Assembly: GCA_000824805.1 (NCBI GenBank) | Contig: CCNA01000005.1 | Span: forward strand, 1 to 64,000 | Direction: 5' to 3' | Length of the DNA: 64,000 bases | Origin: Mesorhizobium sp. SOD10 | GTDB taxonomy: Bacteria > Pseudomonadota > Alphaproteobacteria > Rhizobiales > Rhizobiaceae | Shown: one piece after another, positions 40,852-49,491 of the stretch | Layout of the letters: every line of letters starts with the position of its first letter | How positions within the stretch are numbered: the stretch's first letter is position 1 | The notes under the pieces: generated by a model | Told to the model about the DNA's origin: nothing | The model's database searches: none | The model's input: only the letters and a program-made list of their open reading frames with translations | Program-made: the position numbers and the translations under genes

Positions 40852-41916
40852 TCAGTTGACGGCGGTAACACTATACCCTGCCTTGCGAAAATCCTCGACC
40901 AGTCCTTCCGGACCGGGCAGATGCATGGCACCGACGGCCATGAAGACGTTGCCCTTGGCCAAAATCGGCCCGGCATGCGCGGCCATCACCTTGTTGCGGC
41001 TGGTGATCATAGTCTGCTCGAAGGCGGCATAGCCGGCCTGGTCGTCGGCGGCGTCGGGCAGCACCGCCTTGAAGAGCGGCCAGAACATGCCGACCTCGCC
41101 GCGCTGGTAGAGCACGATCATCGTTTCGTTCACGTCGTTCACCTTGTCGCCGAGCTTCATCGTCTCGACCAGGCTCTTCATGTGAAATTCGAGCGGCAGC
41201 GAGGCCATGGCGCGCAGCTGATCGACGGCGGTCTCGAGTCCTTCGACGTCCTTGCCCGAGGCCTTGGCCTCCGAGGCCAGCTTGATGTCCAGCACGGGTT
41301 CGCCGGCGCTCTGGCGCGCCACCTCGCAAGCCGGCAGCGCCATCATCGCCGACAGGATCCACGGCTTCATCTTGGCGACCGTCGCCGGCGGAATGCCGCG
41401 GGCGTCGAGCCCCTTGTTCAGCGCCGCCGCATCTTCGGGCGACAGCAGCGACGACAGCGTGGTGTTGTCGGTGAACATCATCAAGCCGGGTTCGCTTGCC
41501 ATCGCGGCCATCATCTTGGCCTTGTCCATCGCATCGGTGGTTTCGATGACGATAGTGTCGGCGCCGTCATAGGCTTTTTGCGCGGCTGCCGGCAGCGTGG
41601 TGACGCGCGTATCCGTCATGTGCATGGTGCCGAACAGATAGGACGGCTTTTCGCCCGGTTTCTCCAGCTTCCACAGCAAACCCTTGCCGTTGGGAACGGC
41701 CGCCGCCTCGGTCTCGACCTTCTTAAAGGCGGCGGGATCGTTCTTTTCCAGCGCGGACAGAAGATCTGTGCCCACGCAATTGGGCGTTTCGGCATGCGCC
41801 CGGCCGGCAAGCAGCAGAACGACGAGGAAAGACAGGAAAAACAGCAGGTTGAGCGCTGCGAGCAGCTTCAACGAGACAAGGGCCGCGCGGTCGGCGATGG
41901 CAATGACGCGTTTCAT
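40852..41916 (-). CDS. TraB/GumN family protein
   Basis: A 354-residue protein with a hydrophobic signal/anchor at residues 17-45 (LAALNLLFFLSFLVVLLLAG) and the TraB/GumN/PrgY core: LLWKLEKPGEKPSYLFGTMHMTD (with the GTxH-like motif), IVIETTDAM, and GNVFMAVGAMHLPGPEGLVEDF. The family is predicted to be a metal-dependent hydrolase; GTMH and GAMHL carry likely ligand residues. Exported periplasmic location is likely. The ATG at 41916 (MKRVIAIADR) is chosen; a longer frame upstream extends into the xerC gene on the same strand in another frame and is not family-like. Confidence 0.87.
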   Translation of the reverse strand: MKRVIAIADRAALVSLKLLAALNLLFFLSFLVVLLLAGRAHAETPNCVGTDLLSALEKNDPAAFKKVETEAAAVPNGKGLLWKLEKPGEKPSYLFGTMHMTDTRVTTLPAAAQKAYDGADTIVIETTDAMDKAKMMAAMASEPGLMMFTDNTTLSSLLSPEDAAALNKGLDARGIPPATVAKMKPWILSAMMALPACEVARQSAGEPVLDIKLASEAKASGKDVEGLETAVDQLRAMASLPLEFHMKSLVETMKLGDKVNDVNETMIVLYQRGEVGMFWPLFKAVLPDAADDQAGYAAFEQTMITSRNKVMAAHAGPILAKGNVFMAVGAMHLPGPEGLVEDFRKAGYSVTAVN

Positions 41917-42031
41917 GGAAAGTGTCTTAGCGCTGAAAAGCGGCAAAACGGTTAATTGGGAGAATGAAATTGTTTGCGGTGCGGTGAGCTGCTGGATGGT
42001 GGTTAGCGGAAACGCCCATTGAAGTCCGGGG

Positions 42032-42970
42032 TCACGCCCTTGGATGCGCCTTCTCGTAGATATCGAGCAGCCTAGCGGTGTCGACGCCGGTGTAGATCTG
42101 CGTTGTCGACAGGCTGGCGTGGCCGAGCAGTTCCTGGATGGTGCGCAGGTCGCCGCCGCGGCCCAGCAGGTGGGTGGCGAAGGAGTGGCGCAGGGCATGC
42201 GGCGTCGCGGTCTCCGGCAGGTTCAGCGCCGAGCGGAGCTTCGCCATCTCGCGCTGAACGATGGCCGGGTTGAGCGGGCCGCCGCGCGCGCCGCGGAAGA
42301 GCAGGCCCTCGGGACCGATATGGAAAGGGCAGAGCCGGCGGTATTCGGCGACCGCCTTGCGGGCCACCGGCAGTACCGGCACCAGCCGCGTCTTGCCGCC
42401 CTTGCCGGTGACGCGCAGCACGGTGTCGGCTTCCGTGGCGAGGTCGCCGCCGGTGAGCCCGAGCGCTTCCGAGATGCGCAGGCCGGAGCCATAGAGGAGC
42501 GTCAGCACGGCGGCGTTGCGCGCGGCGATCCATGGCTCGTCGGCAAGCTGGCCTTCCACGGCCACGACCTGTTTCGCGTCGCTCGCCGTCAGCGGCTTGG
42601 GCAGCGACTTCGGCTGGCGCGGCGCGCGCAGCGCCGCCGCGCCAGCCGCATTGACCATCCCGCGTTTTTCGAGAAAGCGCAGCAGCGAGCGGATGCCGGC
42701 AAGGCCGCGCCCCAGCGTGCGGGCGCCGGCGCCTTCATTGCGCCGCGCGGCGAGGAAGCCGCGCAGATCGGCCGGGCGCAGGTCGGCAATGTCCGAAATG
42801 CCGGGTGCGCCGCCGCAATGACCGGTCAGGAAATGCAGGAATTGGCGGGTGTCGCGTTCATAGGCCTCGACGGTCTCCGGCGACAGGCGGCGCTCATGCG
42901 CGAGCGTCTTCAGCCAGGTCTCGCGCGCCGCCTGGAGATCGGGTTTTGCCGGGATGAGAAATTCCTGCAT
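42032..42970 (-). CDS. xerC: Tyrosine recombinase XerC
   Basis: A 312-residue tyrosine recombinase. The core-binding domain contains LAHERRLSPETVEAYERDTRQFL, and the catalytic residues are in SGLRISEAL (Arg), TGKGGKTRLVP (Lys), HALRHSFATHLL (His and Arg), GHASLSTTQIYT (His and Tyr293). With XerD it resolves chromosome dimers at dif. The ATG at 42970 (MQEFLIPAKPDL) matches rhizobial homologues; ATGs at 42988 and 43018 are alternatives. It is divergent from rimM. Confidence 0.93.
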   Translation of the reverse strand: MQEFLIPAKPDLQAARETWLKTLAHERRLSPETVEAYERDTRQFLHFLTGHCGGAPGISDIADLRPADLRGFLAARRNEGAGARTLGRGLAGIRSLLRFLEKRGMVNAAGAAALRAPRQPKSLPKPLTASDAKQVVAVEGQLADEPWIAARNAAVLTLLYGSGLRISEALGLTGGDLATEADTVLRVTGKGGKTRLVPVLPVARKAVAEYRRLCPFHIGPEGLLFRGARGGPLNPAIVQREMAKLRSALNLPETATPHALRHSFATHLLGRGGDLRTIQELLGHASLSTTQIYTGVDTARLLDIYEKAHPRA

Positions 42971-43067
42971 GAGGGCAGTTTCGGGCATGTGGGTTAGGAA
43001 GCGGTGAAGAGGCGTCATTGAAATGATGGCTTGAGGGGATTAGAGCAGGGCAAAGGAAGCGCCGCCG

Positions 43068-43664
43068 ATGTCGAAGCTCGAAAATCCCGTACAGATGGCC
43101 GTGATCGGTGCCGCGCACGGCATCAAGGGCGAATTGCGGGTGAAAACCTTCACCGGCGATCCGCTCGCTCTGGCCGATTACGGCCCGCTTCATGCCAAGG
43201 ACGGCCGCACCTTCCAGATCACCGATATCAGGCCGGCCGGGACTGTAGTGGTGGTGCGCTTCAAGGGCGTCAACGACCGCAATGCCGCCGAGGATTTGGC
43301 CGGCACCGAGCTTTTCGTCGACCGCTCGGTGCTGCCCGACGACGGCGAGGAGGATGAGTTCTATCACGCCGATCTCATCGGCCTCGATGTCAGGGACGAT
43401 ACCGGCGTCATCGGCAAGATCGTCGCCGTGCATAATTTCGGCGGCGGCGACATACTCGACGTCACGCTTGCCGGCCGCAAAGGCGTGCTGATCCCGTTCA
43501 CGCAGGCCGCGGTGCCGCATGTCTCCATCGCCGACGGGTTCGTCGAGGTCGATCCGCTCGCGGCCGGGCTGGTCGACGACGAGGAAAGCGAGGCACCTGA
43601 CCGGTCCGGCTTCGACCCCAAGGGTCGGCCGCGCGGGCCGAAGGACGCCGGGGGCAACCGTTGA
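43068..43664 (+). CDS. rimM: Ribosome maturation factor RimM
   Basis: A 198-residue protein with the RimM N-terminal beta-barrel ([24 protein letters not shown]) and PRC-like C-terminal domain ([12 protein letters not shown] and [14 protein letters not shown]). It assists late 16S rRNA head folding of the 30S subunit. The C-terminal tail is hydrophilic and longer than the family core. Its TGA (43662-43664) overlaps the TTG start of trmD at 43661, so the two are coupled. Confidence 0.94.
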   Translation: MSKLENPVQMAVIGAAHGIKGELRVKTFTGDPLALADYGPLHAKDGRTFQITDIRPAGTVVVVRFKGVNDRNAAEDLAGTELFVDRSVLPDDGEEDEFYHADLIGLDVRDDTGVIGKIVAVHNFGGGDILDVTLAGRKGVLIPFTQAAVPHVSIADGFVEVDPLAAGLVDDEESEAPDRSGFDPKGRPRGPKDAGGNR

Positions 43665-44542
43665 GCTTTGCCGCTTCGGTGCTGACGCTCTATCCGGAGA
43701 TGTTCCCGGGCGCGCTCGGCCTGTCGCTCGCCGGCCGCGCGCTGGAGGCCGGCATATGGTCGCTCGAGGCGATCCAGATCCGCGATTTCGCCACCGACAA
43801 GCACCGAACCGTGGACGACACGCCGGCCGGCGGCGGGGCCGGCATGGTGATGCGCGCCGACGTGCTGGCGCGCGCCATTGACCATGCCTCGCCGCCGGGC
43901 GATGAGCGTCCCAGGCTGCTGATGAGCCCGCGCGGAAAACCGCTGACGCAGGCCGTCGTGCGGGAGCTTGCCGCCGGCCCGGGCGCCGTCATCCTGTGCG
44001 GCCGCTTCGAAGGCGTCGACCAGCGGCTGATCGAGGCGCGGGAACTGGAAGAGGTCTCGATCGGCGATTTCATCCTGTCGGGCGGCGAGCCGGCGGCGCT
44101 TGTGCTGCTCGATGCCGTGGTGCGGCTGCTGCCCGGCGTTATGGGCAATGCGGTGTCCGGCGAGGAAGAAAGTTTCGAGAACGGCCTGCTCGAGCATCCG
44201 CACTACACACGGCCGCAGGAGTTCGAGGGCCGGCCGATCCCGGATGTGCTGATCTCTGGCAACCACAAGAAGATAGCCGAATGGCGACACGCCGAGGCCG
44301 AGAAGCTGACCGGCGAGCGTCGCCCGGATTTGCTGACGGCCATACGGAACCTACGTTACGATCCTTCAACCAAGTTGCTTTCGGTCTGGTTCACGCCGAG
44401 TGGCGACCGTTACGACTATGAGGGCGTGGAACCAGAGGTATACGCGGCGTTCACTGCGGCTGCTTCTAAGGGGCGGTTTTTCAATGACTTCGTGCGGGAC
44501 CGATATAGTGTACGTCTAGTCGAATACGGGCGCCGGCGTTAG
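43661..44542 (+). CDS. trmD: tRNA (guanine37-N1)-methyltransferase TrmD fused to a C-terminal KTSC domain
   Basis: TTG start, overlapping rimM. Residues 1-225 are a normal SPOUT Trm[60 protein letters not shown], and [12 protein letters not shown], ending at [13 protein letters not shown]. It methylates G37 of tRNAs with SAM. The last 68 residues (about 226-293) are not a TrmD C-terminus but a KTSC domain: [20 protein letters not shown], the central YDY (from Tyr251), [20 protein letters not shown] and [12 protein letters not shown] domains are known at the C-terminus of some lysyl-tRNA synthetases and as stand-alone small proteins. The 3' part uses rarer codons (CTA, ATA, AGT, GTA), unlike its neighbours. 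Confidence 0.88.
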   Translation: MSFAASVLTLYPEMFPGALGLSLAGRALEAGIWSLEAIQIRDFATDKHRTVDDTPAGGGAGMVMRADVLARAIDHASPPGDERPRLLMSPRGKPLTQAVVRELAAGPGAVILCGRFEGVDQRLIEARELEEVSIGDFILSGGEPAALVLLDAVVRLLPGVMGNAVSGEEESFENGLLEHPHYTRPQEFEGRPIPDVLISGNHKKIAEWRHAEAEKLTGERRPDLLTAIRNLRYDPSTKLLSVWFTPSGDRYDYEGVEPEVYAAFTAAASKGRFFNDFVRDRYSVRLVEYGRRR

Positions 44543-44557
44543 CCTCCCTTATTAGGC

Positions 44558-45310
44558 TCAGCCCTTGGTGAAATAGTAAAAAGCCAGAAGCAGGCCGACC
44601 GTGACTACGAAGCCGCGCACCACGGCCTGCGGCACGCGCTTGGCGATCCACACCCCGGCATAGCCGCCGAGTGCCACGCCCGGGATCATGACGACCGCCT
44701 GCGGCCAGGCGACGACGCCTCCGGAAACGAAAACCAGGATGGCGACGACCGCGATCACGATGGACAGCATGTTCTTCAACGCGTTGAGCCGGTGGTAGTC
44801 GCCGGCTTGCGTCAGGCCGAGCGTGGCCAGCATCATCACGCCCATGCCGGCGCCGAAGAAGCCGCCATAGACCGCAGTCGCGAATTGAACAAGCGAACCG
44901 GCGAGGGAGCCTACCGAGGCCTGGTGCTCCGGCCCCGCCGCGGGCTTCAGCCATGGCCCGGCGGCGAACAGCGCGGTCGCGGCGATGAGCAGCCAGGGCA
45001 CAAGGGCGCGGAAGGACGGGTTGGACAGCGCGAGCAGGATGAGCGAGCCGGCCAGCGCGCCGAGCGCGGAAATCAGGCATAGCAGCAGGGCGCCGCGCCA
45101 GAAATGCCGGATATCGATCCAATAGGCGAGCGTCGAGGTAATGTAACCCGGCAGCTGCGTCACCGAGGAGGTGGCGTTGGCGACGATCGGCGGCAGGCCG
45201 ACCAGCGTCATGGCGCCGAAGGTGAGGAAAGTGCCGCCGCCGGCGACCGCATTGGCGGCGCCCGAGGCAAAGCCGGAGAGGAAGAGCAGCACGGCATCGT
45301 AGAGCGTCAT
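44558..45310 (-). CDS. Sulfite exporter TauE/SafE (TSUP) family permease
   Basis: A 250-residue integral membrane protein with about eight helices. The family signature GFASGAANAVAGGGTFLTFGAM is near the N-terminus, and its repeat GGFFGAGMGVMMLATLGL is in the second half. TSUP members move sulfoacetate, sulfite or other organosulfur anions; the substrate here is unknown. ATG at 45310; a longer frame lacks homology. It is on the opposite strand to both flanks and separates trmD from rplS, so it is probably an insertion into a formerly contiguous rimM-trmD-rplS unit. Confidence 0.87.
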   Translation of the reverse strand: MTLYDAVLLFLSGFASGAANAVAGGGTFLTFGAMTLVGLPPIVANATSSVTQLPGYITSTLAYWIDIRHFWRGALLLCLISALGALAGSLILLALSNPSFRALVPWLLIAATALFAAGPWLKPAAGPEHQASVGSLAGSLVQFATAVYGGFFGAGMGVMMLATLGLTQAGDYHRLNALKNMLSIVIAVVAILVFVSGGVVAWPQAVVMIPGVALGGYAGVWIAKRVPQAVVRGFVVTVGLLLAFYYFTKG

Positions 45311-45675
45311 TAGGCGGGCCTGGAAGAAGGACTTTTCCCGGCTTAGAAAGCTTGCAAGGCTTGTGCAACCCGGCACGGCGACGATGCGATGGTGCCATGA
45401 GCGCAAAAAATACGCCTCAAGGTCCTTTTTGATGCGTGTCGTGGTCCCACAACAGCTCGCACTTCCGGGCGACACGCATTAGGGCGTGACAAAGCGCCGA
45501 AATAGCTGTATGTCGCCGCCCGAACCGGAAGAACGATCTTCCGGACCCGTCAACAAGTGCGGTGTAGCCGTCCCTGCCCGATGTTTCGACAAAGGGCATA
45601 GCCGAGCGGTCGATGGAACTGCAAGGCGAGTTGAGGACGCTCTGACTGTCGGAAGAACAAGAAGTGGATATTGAG
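45311..45675. other. Divergent promoter and rplS leader region
   Basis: About 365 bases between the leftward TSUP permease and rplS. No gene is supported. It must hold both promoters. The stretch before rplS includes a small hairpin ACCGGAAGA-CG-ATCTTCCGG near 45520-45545, possibly part of an rplS leader. Clear -10/-35 boxes were not found. Confidence 0.4.
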
Positions 45676-46194
45676 ATGGATCTCATCCGTCAGCTCGAGG
45701 CCGAGCAGGCCGCCAAGATCGAAGCCAAGCGCAAGCTGCCCGAATTCCAGCCGGGCGACACCGTGCGCGTCCAGGTGCGCGTCACCGAAGGCAGCCGCAC
45801 CCGCGTCCAGGCCTATGAGGGCGTCGTCATCGCCCGATCCGGTTCGGGGTTCCAGGAAAATTTCACCGTACGCAAGATCTCCTACGGCGAAGGCGTCGAG
45901 CGCGTGTTCCCGGTCTACTCGCCGATGGTCGAGGGCGTCGAGATCGTGCGCCGCGGCAAGGTTCGCCGCGCCAAGCTCTATTATCTGCGCGACCGCCGCG
46001 GCAAGTCCGCCCGCATTTCGGAAAACACCGGCGTGCGCGCCCGCAAGCTGAACGACGAAGAGCGTGATGCGCTGAACGCCGAGCGTGCCCGCATCGAGGC
46101 CGAGAAGGTCGCCGCCGCTCAGGCGCTGGCCGCCGAGACGGCCGCCAAGGAAGCCGCCGAGAAGAAGGCCGCGGAGGCCGCTTCCGCCGAATAA
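45676..46194 (+). CDS. rplS: 50S ribosomal protein L19
   Basis: A 172-residue L19. The conserved core is complete: [56 protein letters not shown] and [24 protein letters not shown]19 sits at the 30S-50S interface. The core ends near residue 120; the remaining 50 residues are an Ala/Glu/Lys-rich tail ([20 protein letters not shown]) absent from E. coli L19. I chose the ATG at 45676; a GTG at 45664 adds four residues. It is followed by a strong terminator. Confidence 0.95.
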   Translation: MDLIRQLEAEQAAKIEAKRKLPEFQPGDTVRVQVRVTEGSRTRVQAYEGVVIARSGSGFQENFTVRKISYGEGVERVFPVYSPMVEGVEIVRRGKVRRAKLYYLRDRRGKSARISENTGVRARKLNDEERDALNAERARIEAEKVAAAQALAAETAAKEAAEKKAAEAASAE

Positions 46195-46217
46195 GGCTTT
46201 TGCGAGACAGGTTTTGG

Positions 46218-46246
46218 AAAGGCGGCTTCGGCCGCCTTTTTTCGTT
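46218..46246 (+). terminator. Intrinsic terminator of rplS
   Basis: Stem AAGGCGGC / GCCGCCTT with a TTCG loop, followed by TTTTCGTTTT, 23 bases past the rplS stop codon. Confidence 0.88.
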
Positions 46247-46309
46247 TTCACCGAGCTGTGATCGCTTACCGCAGGAAAACCGCCGCACCGGCATTGACCG
46301 CAAATTATC

Positions 46310-46334
46310 TTGTGGACTAAATAATAGTACACAA
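46310..46334. promoter_or_regulatory. Probable OhrR operator upstream of ohr
   Basis: Half-sites TTGTGGACTA (46310-46319) and TAGTACACAA (46325-46334) are inverted repeats at nine of ten positions around AATAA. The site ends 18 bases before the ohr start. The gene for the cognate-type regulator is the next one downstream. OhrR proteins bind AT-rich inverted repeats at this position. Confidence 0.7.
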
Positions 46335-46351
46335 ATCAATGGAGATCGAGA

Positions 46352-46771
46352 ATGTCTGCACTCTACACCGCCCAAGCTCACGTCAGCGGCGGCCGCAACG
46401 GCCATGGCGAGACCAGCGACGGCCTGCTCAAGGTCGATCTGGCGATGCCGAAGGAACTCGGCGGCAAGGGTGGCGCGACCAATCCCGAGCAGCTCTTCGC
46501 CGTCGGCTACGCCGCGTGCTTCGAGAGCGCGGTGCGCTTCGTCGCCCGTCAGCAGAAGTTGCCGCTTGAGGGCGCTTCCGTCACGTCCACGGTCAGCCTG
46601 CATCCGAACGACCAGGGCGGATTCCGGCTCGGTGTCGCGCTGGCGGCGGAGATTAAGGGGCTTGATCAGCCGGGCGCCGAGGCGCTTGTATCGGAAGCGC
46701 ACAAGATCTGCCCCTATTCCAACGCCATTCGGGGCAATATCGACGTGGCGCTCTCGGCAAAGGCTGCATGA
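46352..46771 (+). CDS. ohr: Organic hydroperoxide resistance protein Ohr
   Basis: A 139-residue OsmC/Ohr-fold thiol peroxidase that detoxifies organic hydroperoxides with lipoyl-type reductants. The active-site cysteines are visible: Cys56 in AVGYAACFESA and Cys120 in HKICPYSNAI, with the typical Arg. The ATG at 46352 follows GGAGATCG. It overlaps ohrR (ATGA at 46768), and the operator lies just upstream, so the pair is likely induced by organic peroxides. Confidence 0.94.
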   Translation: MSALYTAQAHVSGGRNGHGETSDGLLKVDLAMPKELGGKGGATNPEQLFAVGYAACFESAVRFVARQQKLPLEGASVTSTVSLHPNDQGGFRLGVALAAEIKGLDQPGAEALVSEAHKICPYSNAIRGNIDVALSAKAA

Positions 46772-47265
46772 CGACGACGGAAACCACGACCAGGCAAGCC
46801 TCGGCACAGGATGCCGGGGCGCTCGAGGTGCCGCGCCTCGACCAACAGCTTTGCTTCGCGCTCTATTCGGCAAGCGGGCTGATGACGAAGCTTTACCGGC
46901 CGCTGCTCGACCCGCTCGGCCTCACCTATCCGCAATATCTGGCGATGCTAGCGCTGTGGCAGCATTCGCCGAGCACGATCGGCGAGCTCGGCGCGGCACT
47001 TGGGCTCGATTCGGCGACGCTGACGCCGCTGATCAAGCGCATGGAAGCGGGCGGCCTGGTGACGCGCCGGCGCGATACCGCCGACGAACGCCGGGTGCTT
47101 GTCGAGCCGACCGCGAAGGGCGAGGCGCTGCGGGCGAAGATGAAGGACGTGCAGGAAGGGCTAGCCTGCGGCATGCCGCTGGAGCGGGCCGAGCTCAAGG
47201 CCCTGCATGGCACGCTGACACGCCTGGTCGCCGGATTGCGCGAAGCCACGCCCGATCGGGGCTGA
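46768..47265 (+). CDS. ohrR: MarR-family regulator OhrR
   Basis: A 165-residue MarR-type repressor. The reactive N-terminal cysteine is Cys29 in RLDQQLCFALYSASGLM, followed by LTYPQYLAMLALWQ and the winged-helix recognition region LGLDSATLTPLIKRMEAGGLV with DERRVLVEPTAKG. Oxidation of Cys29 releases DNA in 1-Cys or 2-Cys OhrR proteins. The long N-terminal tail (about 20 residues) is Thr rich and is extra. Together with ohr it forms an autoregulated unit. Confidence 0.92.
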   Translation: MTTTETTTRQASAQDAGALEVPRLDQQLCFALYSASGLMTKLYRPLLDPLGLTYPQYLAMLALWQHSPSTIGELGAALGLDSATLTPLIKRMEAGGLVTRRRDTADERRVLVEPTAKGEALRAKMKDVQEGLACGMPLERAELKALHGTLTRLVAGLREATPDRG

Positions 47266-47435
47266 ACGCCGCAAAGGCCGTCCTCAAAACCTTCTTCGAA
47301 GAGCATCGGTTCACGTATTGGCCGACCGGCGGCAATACGGACCGGCTTGCATGGCGCATGCGGAAAGCTAAAGTCGGCGCCTGATTTGTCCTGGCGCGCG
47401 GGGATCGTGCGGCCAATCACGTTCGGGAGTTTGTC

Positions 47436-48233
47436 ATGACCAAGTCGAAACTGCTGCTGGCGGCACTGCTCGCCTGCCTTCTCGCGCCTGTCGCCGCGCT
47501 CGCGGACAATCTGCCCGATCTTGGCGGCAGGAAGGTCGTGGTGGTGACGGAAAACGCCTATCCGCCGCTGCAGTTCATCGACAAGAAGACCGGCAAGCAG
47601 ATCGGCTGGGAATATGACGCGATGGACGAGATCGCCAAGCGGCTGAACTTCAAGGTCGAGTACCAGAACACCTCCTGGGACGCGATGATCCAGGCGGTTT
47701 CCGACAACCAGTACAACATCGGCATGACCGGCATCACCATCAAGGACGACCGCAAGGAGAAGGTCGACTTCTCCGATCCGTATATGCGCTCGGAGCAGTT
47801 CATGCTGGTGCGCGGCGACGAAAGCCGCTTCACCGATGCCAAGAGCTTCGCCGCCTTCAAGGACGGGCTGATCGGCGCCCAGCCCGGCACGACGCCCTTC
47901 TACACCGCCGTCTACAGCGTCCTCGACGGCAACGAGCAGAACCCGCGCATCAAACTGTTCGAGACCTTCGGCGCGACCGTGCAGGCGCTGAAGTCGGGTG
48001 ACGTCGACGTGGTGCTGACCGACGGCACCGCCGGCAAGGGCTATGTCGATGCTTCCGAAGGCAAGCTGAAGCTGATCGGCGGACCGCTCGGCACCGAGGA
48101 TTTCGGCTTCATCTTCCCGAAGGGCTCGGACCTGGTGAAGCCGGTGAATGCCGCGATCGCTTCGCTGAAGGCGGACGGCACGTTGGACAAGCTCAACAAG
48201 AAGTGGTTCCTCGATTACAAGATGGGGCAGTGA
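47436..48233 (+). CDS. Amino-acid ABC transporter substrate-binding protein
   Basis: A 265-residue periplasmic binding protein (family 3). Signal peptide ends near ALAD; the mature protein opens [38 protein letters not shown], and contains [29 protein letters not shown], typical of polar amino acid binders. The cargo class, not the residue, can be inferred. It is followed by the permease at 48495 after a repeat element. No ATPase is adjacent in this window, so it may be shared or located elsewhere. Confidence 0.9.
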   Translation: MTKSKLLLAALLACLLAPVAALADNLPDLGGRKVVVVTENAYPPLQFIDKKTGKQIGWEYDAMDEIAKRLNFKVEYQNTSWDAMIQAVSDNQYNIGMTGITIKDDRKEKVDFSDPYMRSEQFMLVRGDESRFTDAKSFAAFKDGLIGAQPGTTPFYTAVYSVLDGNEQNPRIKLFETFGATVQALKSGDVDVVLTDGTAGKGYVDASEGKLKLIGGPLGTEDFGFIFPKGSDLVKPVNAAIASLKADGTLDKLNKKWFLDYKMGQ

Positions 48234-48290
48234 GCTCTTCTTGTTGCGCGCGGTGAGTTTGCAGGAAATCGCGCGGACGACGCGCCCAGG

Positions 48291-48446
48291 CCCCCCTCTC
48301 TGCCCTGCCGGGCATCTCCCCCTCAAGGGGGGAGATCAGATGTCGCGCGGGCCTTCGCCAATCTCCATCGCAACAGAACGGGCGGTGAGGCTGAAGCTGC
48401 CAATCTCCCCTCTTGCGGGGGAGATGTCCGGCAGGACAGAGGGGGG
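48291..48446. repeat. MITE-like palindromic repeat, family A, copy 3
   Basis: Ends CCCCCCTCTCTGCCCTGCCGG and CCGGCAGGACAGAGGGGGG, with ATCTCCCCCTC...GGGGAGAT hairpins. Between the substrate-binding protein and permease genes of the amino-acid importer. Confidence 0.88.
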
Positions 48447-48494
48447 TCTCGTGGAGCGCTGCCATCGCAAAAATGGCCGCGATGGCGTCGCCTG

Positions 48495-49307
48495 ATGGCA
48501 ACGCCTATATCCACCCCCAAACCAGAATTCCCCTGGTGGCTGGCCGCGGCTGCCGTCCTTGCTTTGGCCGCCGCGCTCTCTATCGCTTCCAGCGACCTCT
48601 ACGCGCAAGTCTTCGCCACCGTCGCCAAGGGCATCGGCATCACCATCTTCGTCACCGTTGTCGCCTTCGCCTTGGCCTCGGCGCTTGGGCTCGGCATCGC
48701 GCTGATGGCGCTGTCGGGATCGCAATGGCTGCGGCAGATCGCGCGTTTCTATGTCGAGATCATCCGCGGTGTGCCGATCCTGGTGCTGTTGTTCTGGATC
48801 GCCTTTGCCGGCGCGCCGGCCTTCGTCGCGGCCTGGAATGCGCTGACCGCGCCGCTGCAGAGCGCCGGCCTGATCGGCGAACTGCTGGTGCGCGACGTGT
48901 CGCTGCTGTGGCGCGCCATCATGGCTTTGACCATCGGTTATTCGGCCTTCATCTCGGAAGTGTTCCGCGCCGGCATCCAGTCGGTCGAGAGAGGCCAGAT
49001 CGAAGCCGCCAAGGCGCTCGGGCTCAGCCGGGCGCAGCGCTTCCGGCTGATCGTGTTCCCGCAGGCGATCCGCATGATCCTGCCGCCGCTCGGCAACGAC
49101 TTCGTCGCCATGGTCAAGGATTCATCCCTGGTCTCGGTGCTCGGCGTCGCCGACATCACCCAGATCGGCAAGATCTATGCCGCGGGGTCCTTCCGCTTCT
49201 TCGAGACCTATTCGATCGTCGCCTATATCTATCTCATCCTGACCGTCGGCCTGTCGCTGGCGCTGCGGGCATTGGAACAGCGGCTGCGCCGCCAGCATCA
49301 GGAATAG
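48495..49307 (+). CDS. Amino-acid ABC transporter permease
   Basis: A 270-residue HisM/GlnP-type permease with about five helices. The ABC coupling EAA-like loop is IEAAKALGLSRAQRFRLIVFPQAIRMILPPLGNDFV, and a FARFYVEIIRGVPILVLL segment precedes it. It moves amino acids through the inner membrane, with the upstream binding protein (47436). An ATP-binding subunit is not encoded in the window. The start ATG at 48495 follows the family A repeat. Confidence 0.92.
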   Translation: MATPISTPKPEFPWWLAAAAVLALAAALSIASSDLYAQVFATVAKGIGITIFVTVVAFALASALGLGIALMALSGSQWLRQIARFYVEIIRGVPILVLLFWIAFAGAPAFVAAWNALTAPLQSAGLIGELLVRDVSLLWRAIMALTIGYSAFISEVFRAGIQSVERGQIEAAKALGLSRAQRFRLIVFPQAIRMILPPLGNDFVAMVKDSSLVSVLGVADITQIGKIYAAGSFRFFETYSIVAYIYLILTVGLSLALRALEQRLRRQHQE

Positions 49308-49343
49308 CGAGCAGCAAAAGTCCGCGCTACGATCCAGGGTATG

Positions 49344-49462
49344 GCGATATTCGGTGACGCCGGCCTGCAAATGATGGTTTTCTGCGCTTCCGGTACTCAC
49401 GGACCCGCTCCGCTCCGGTTCTCGAAGCCACCATTTTCGGCTCGGCCTGACCCGAATCTCAA
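49344..49462. repeat. Palindromic repeat, family B, copy 4
   Basis: Left end GCGATATTCGGTGACGCCGG, interior CTTCCGGTACTCACGGAC and GCTCCGGTTCTCGAAGCC, and right end TCGGCCTGACCCGAATCTC. It is almost full length and fills the gap between the permease and methyltransferase genes. Confidence 0.82.
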
Positions 49463-49491
49463 CACACCCCAAGGACCGGGAGGACTGTTTC

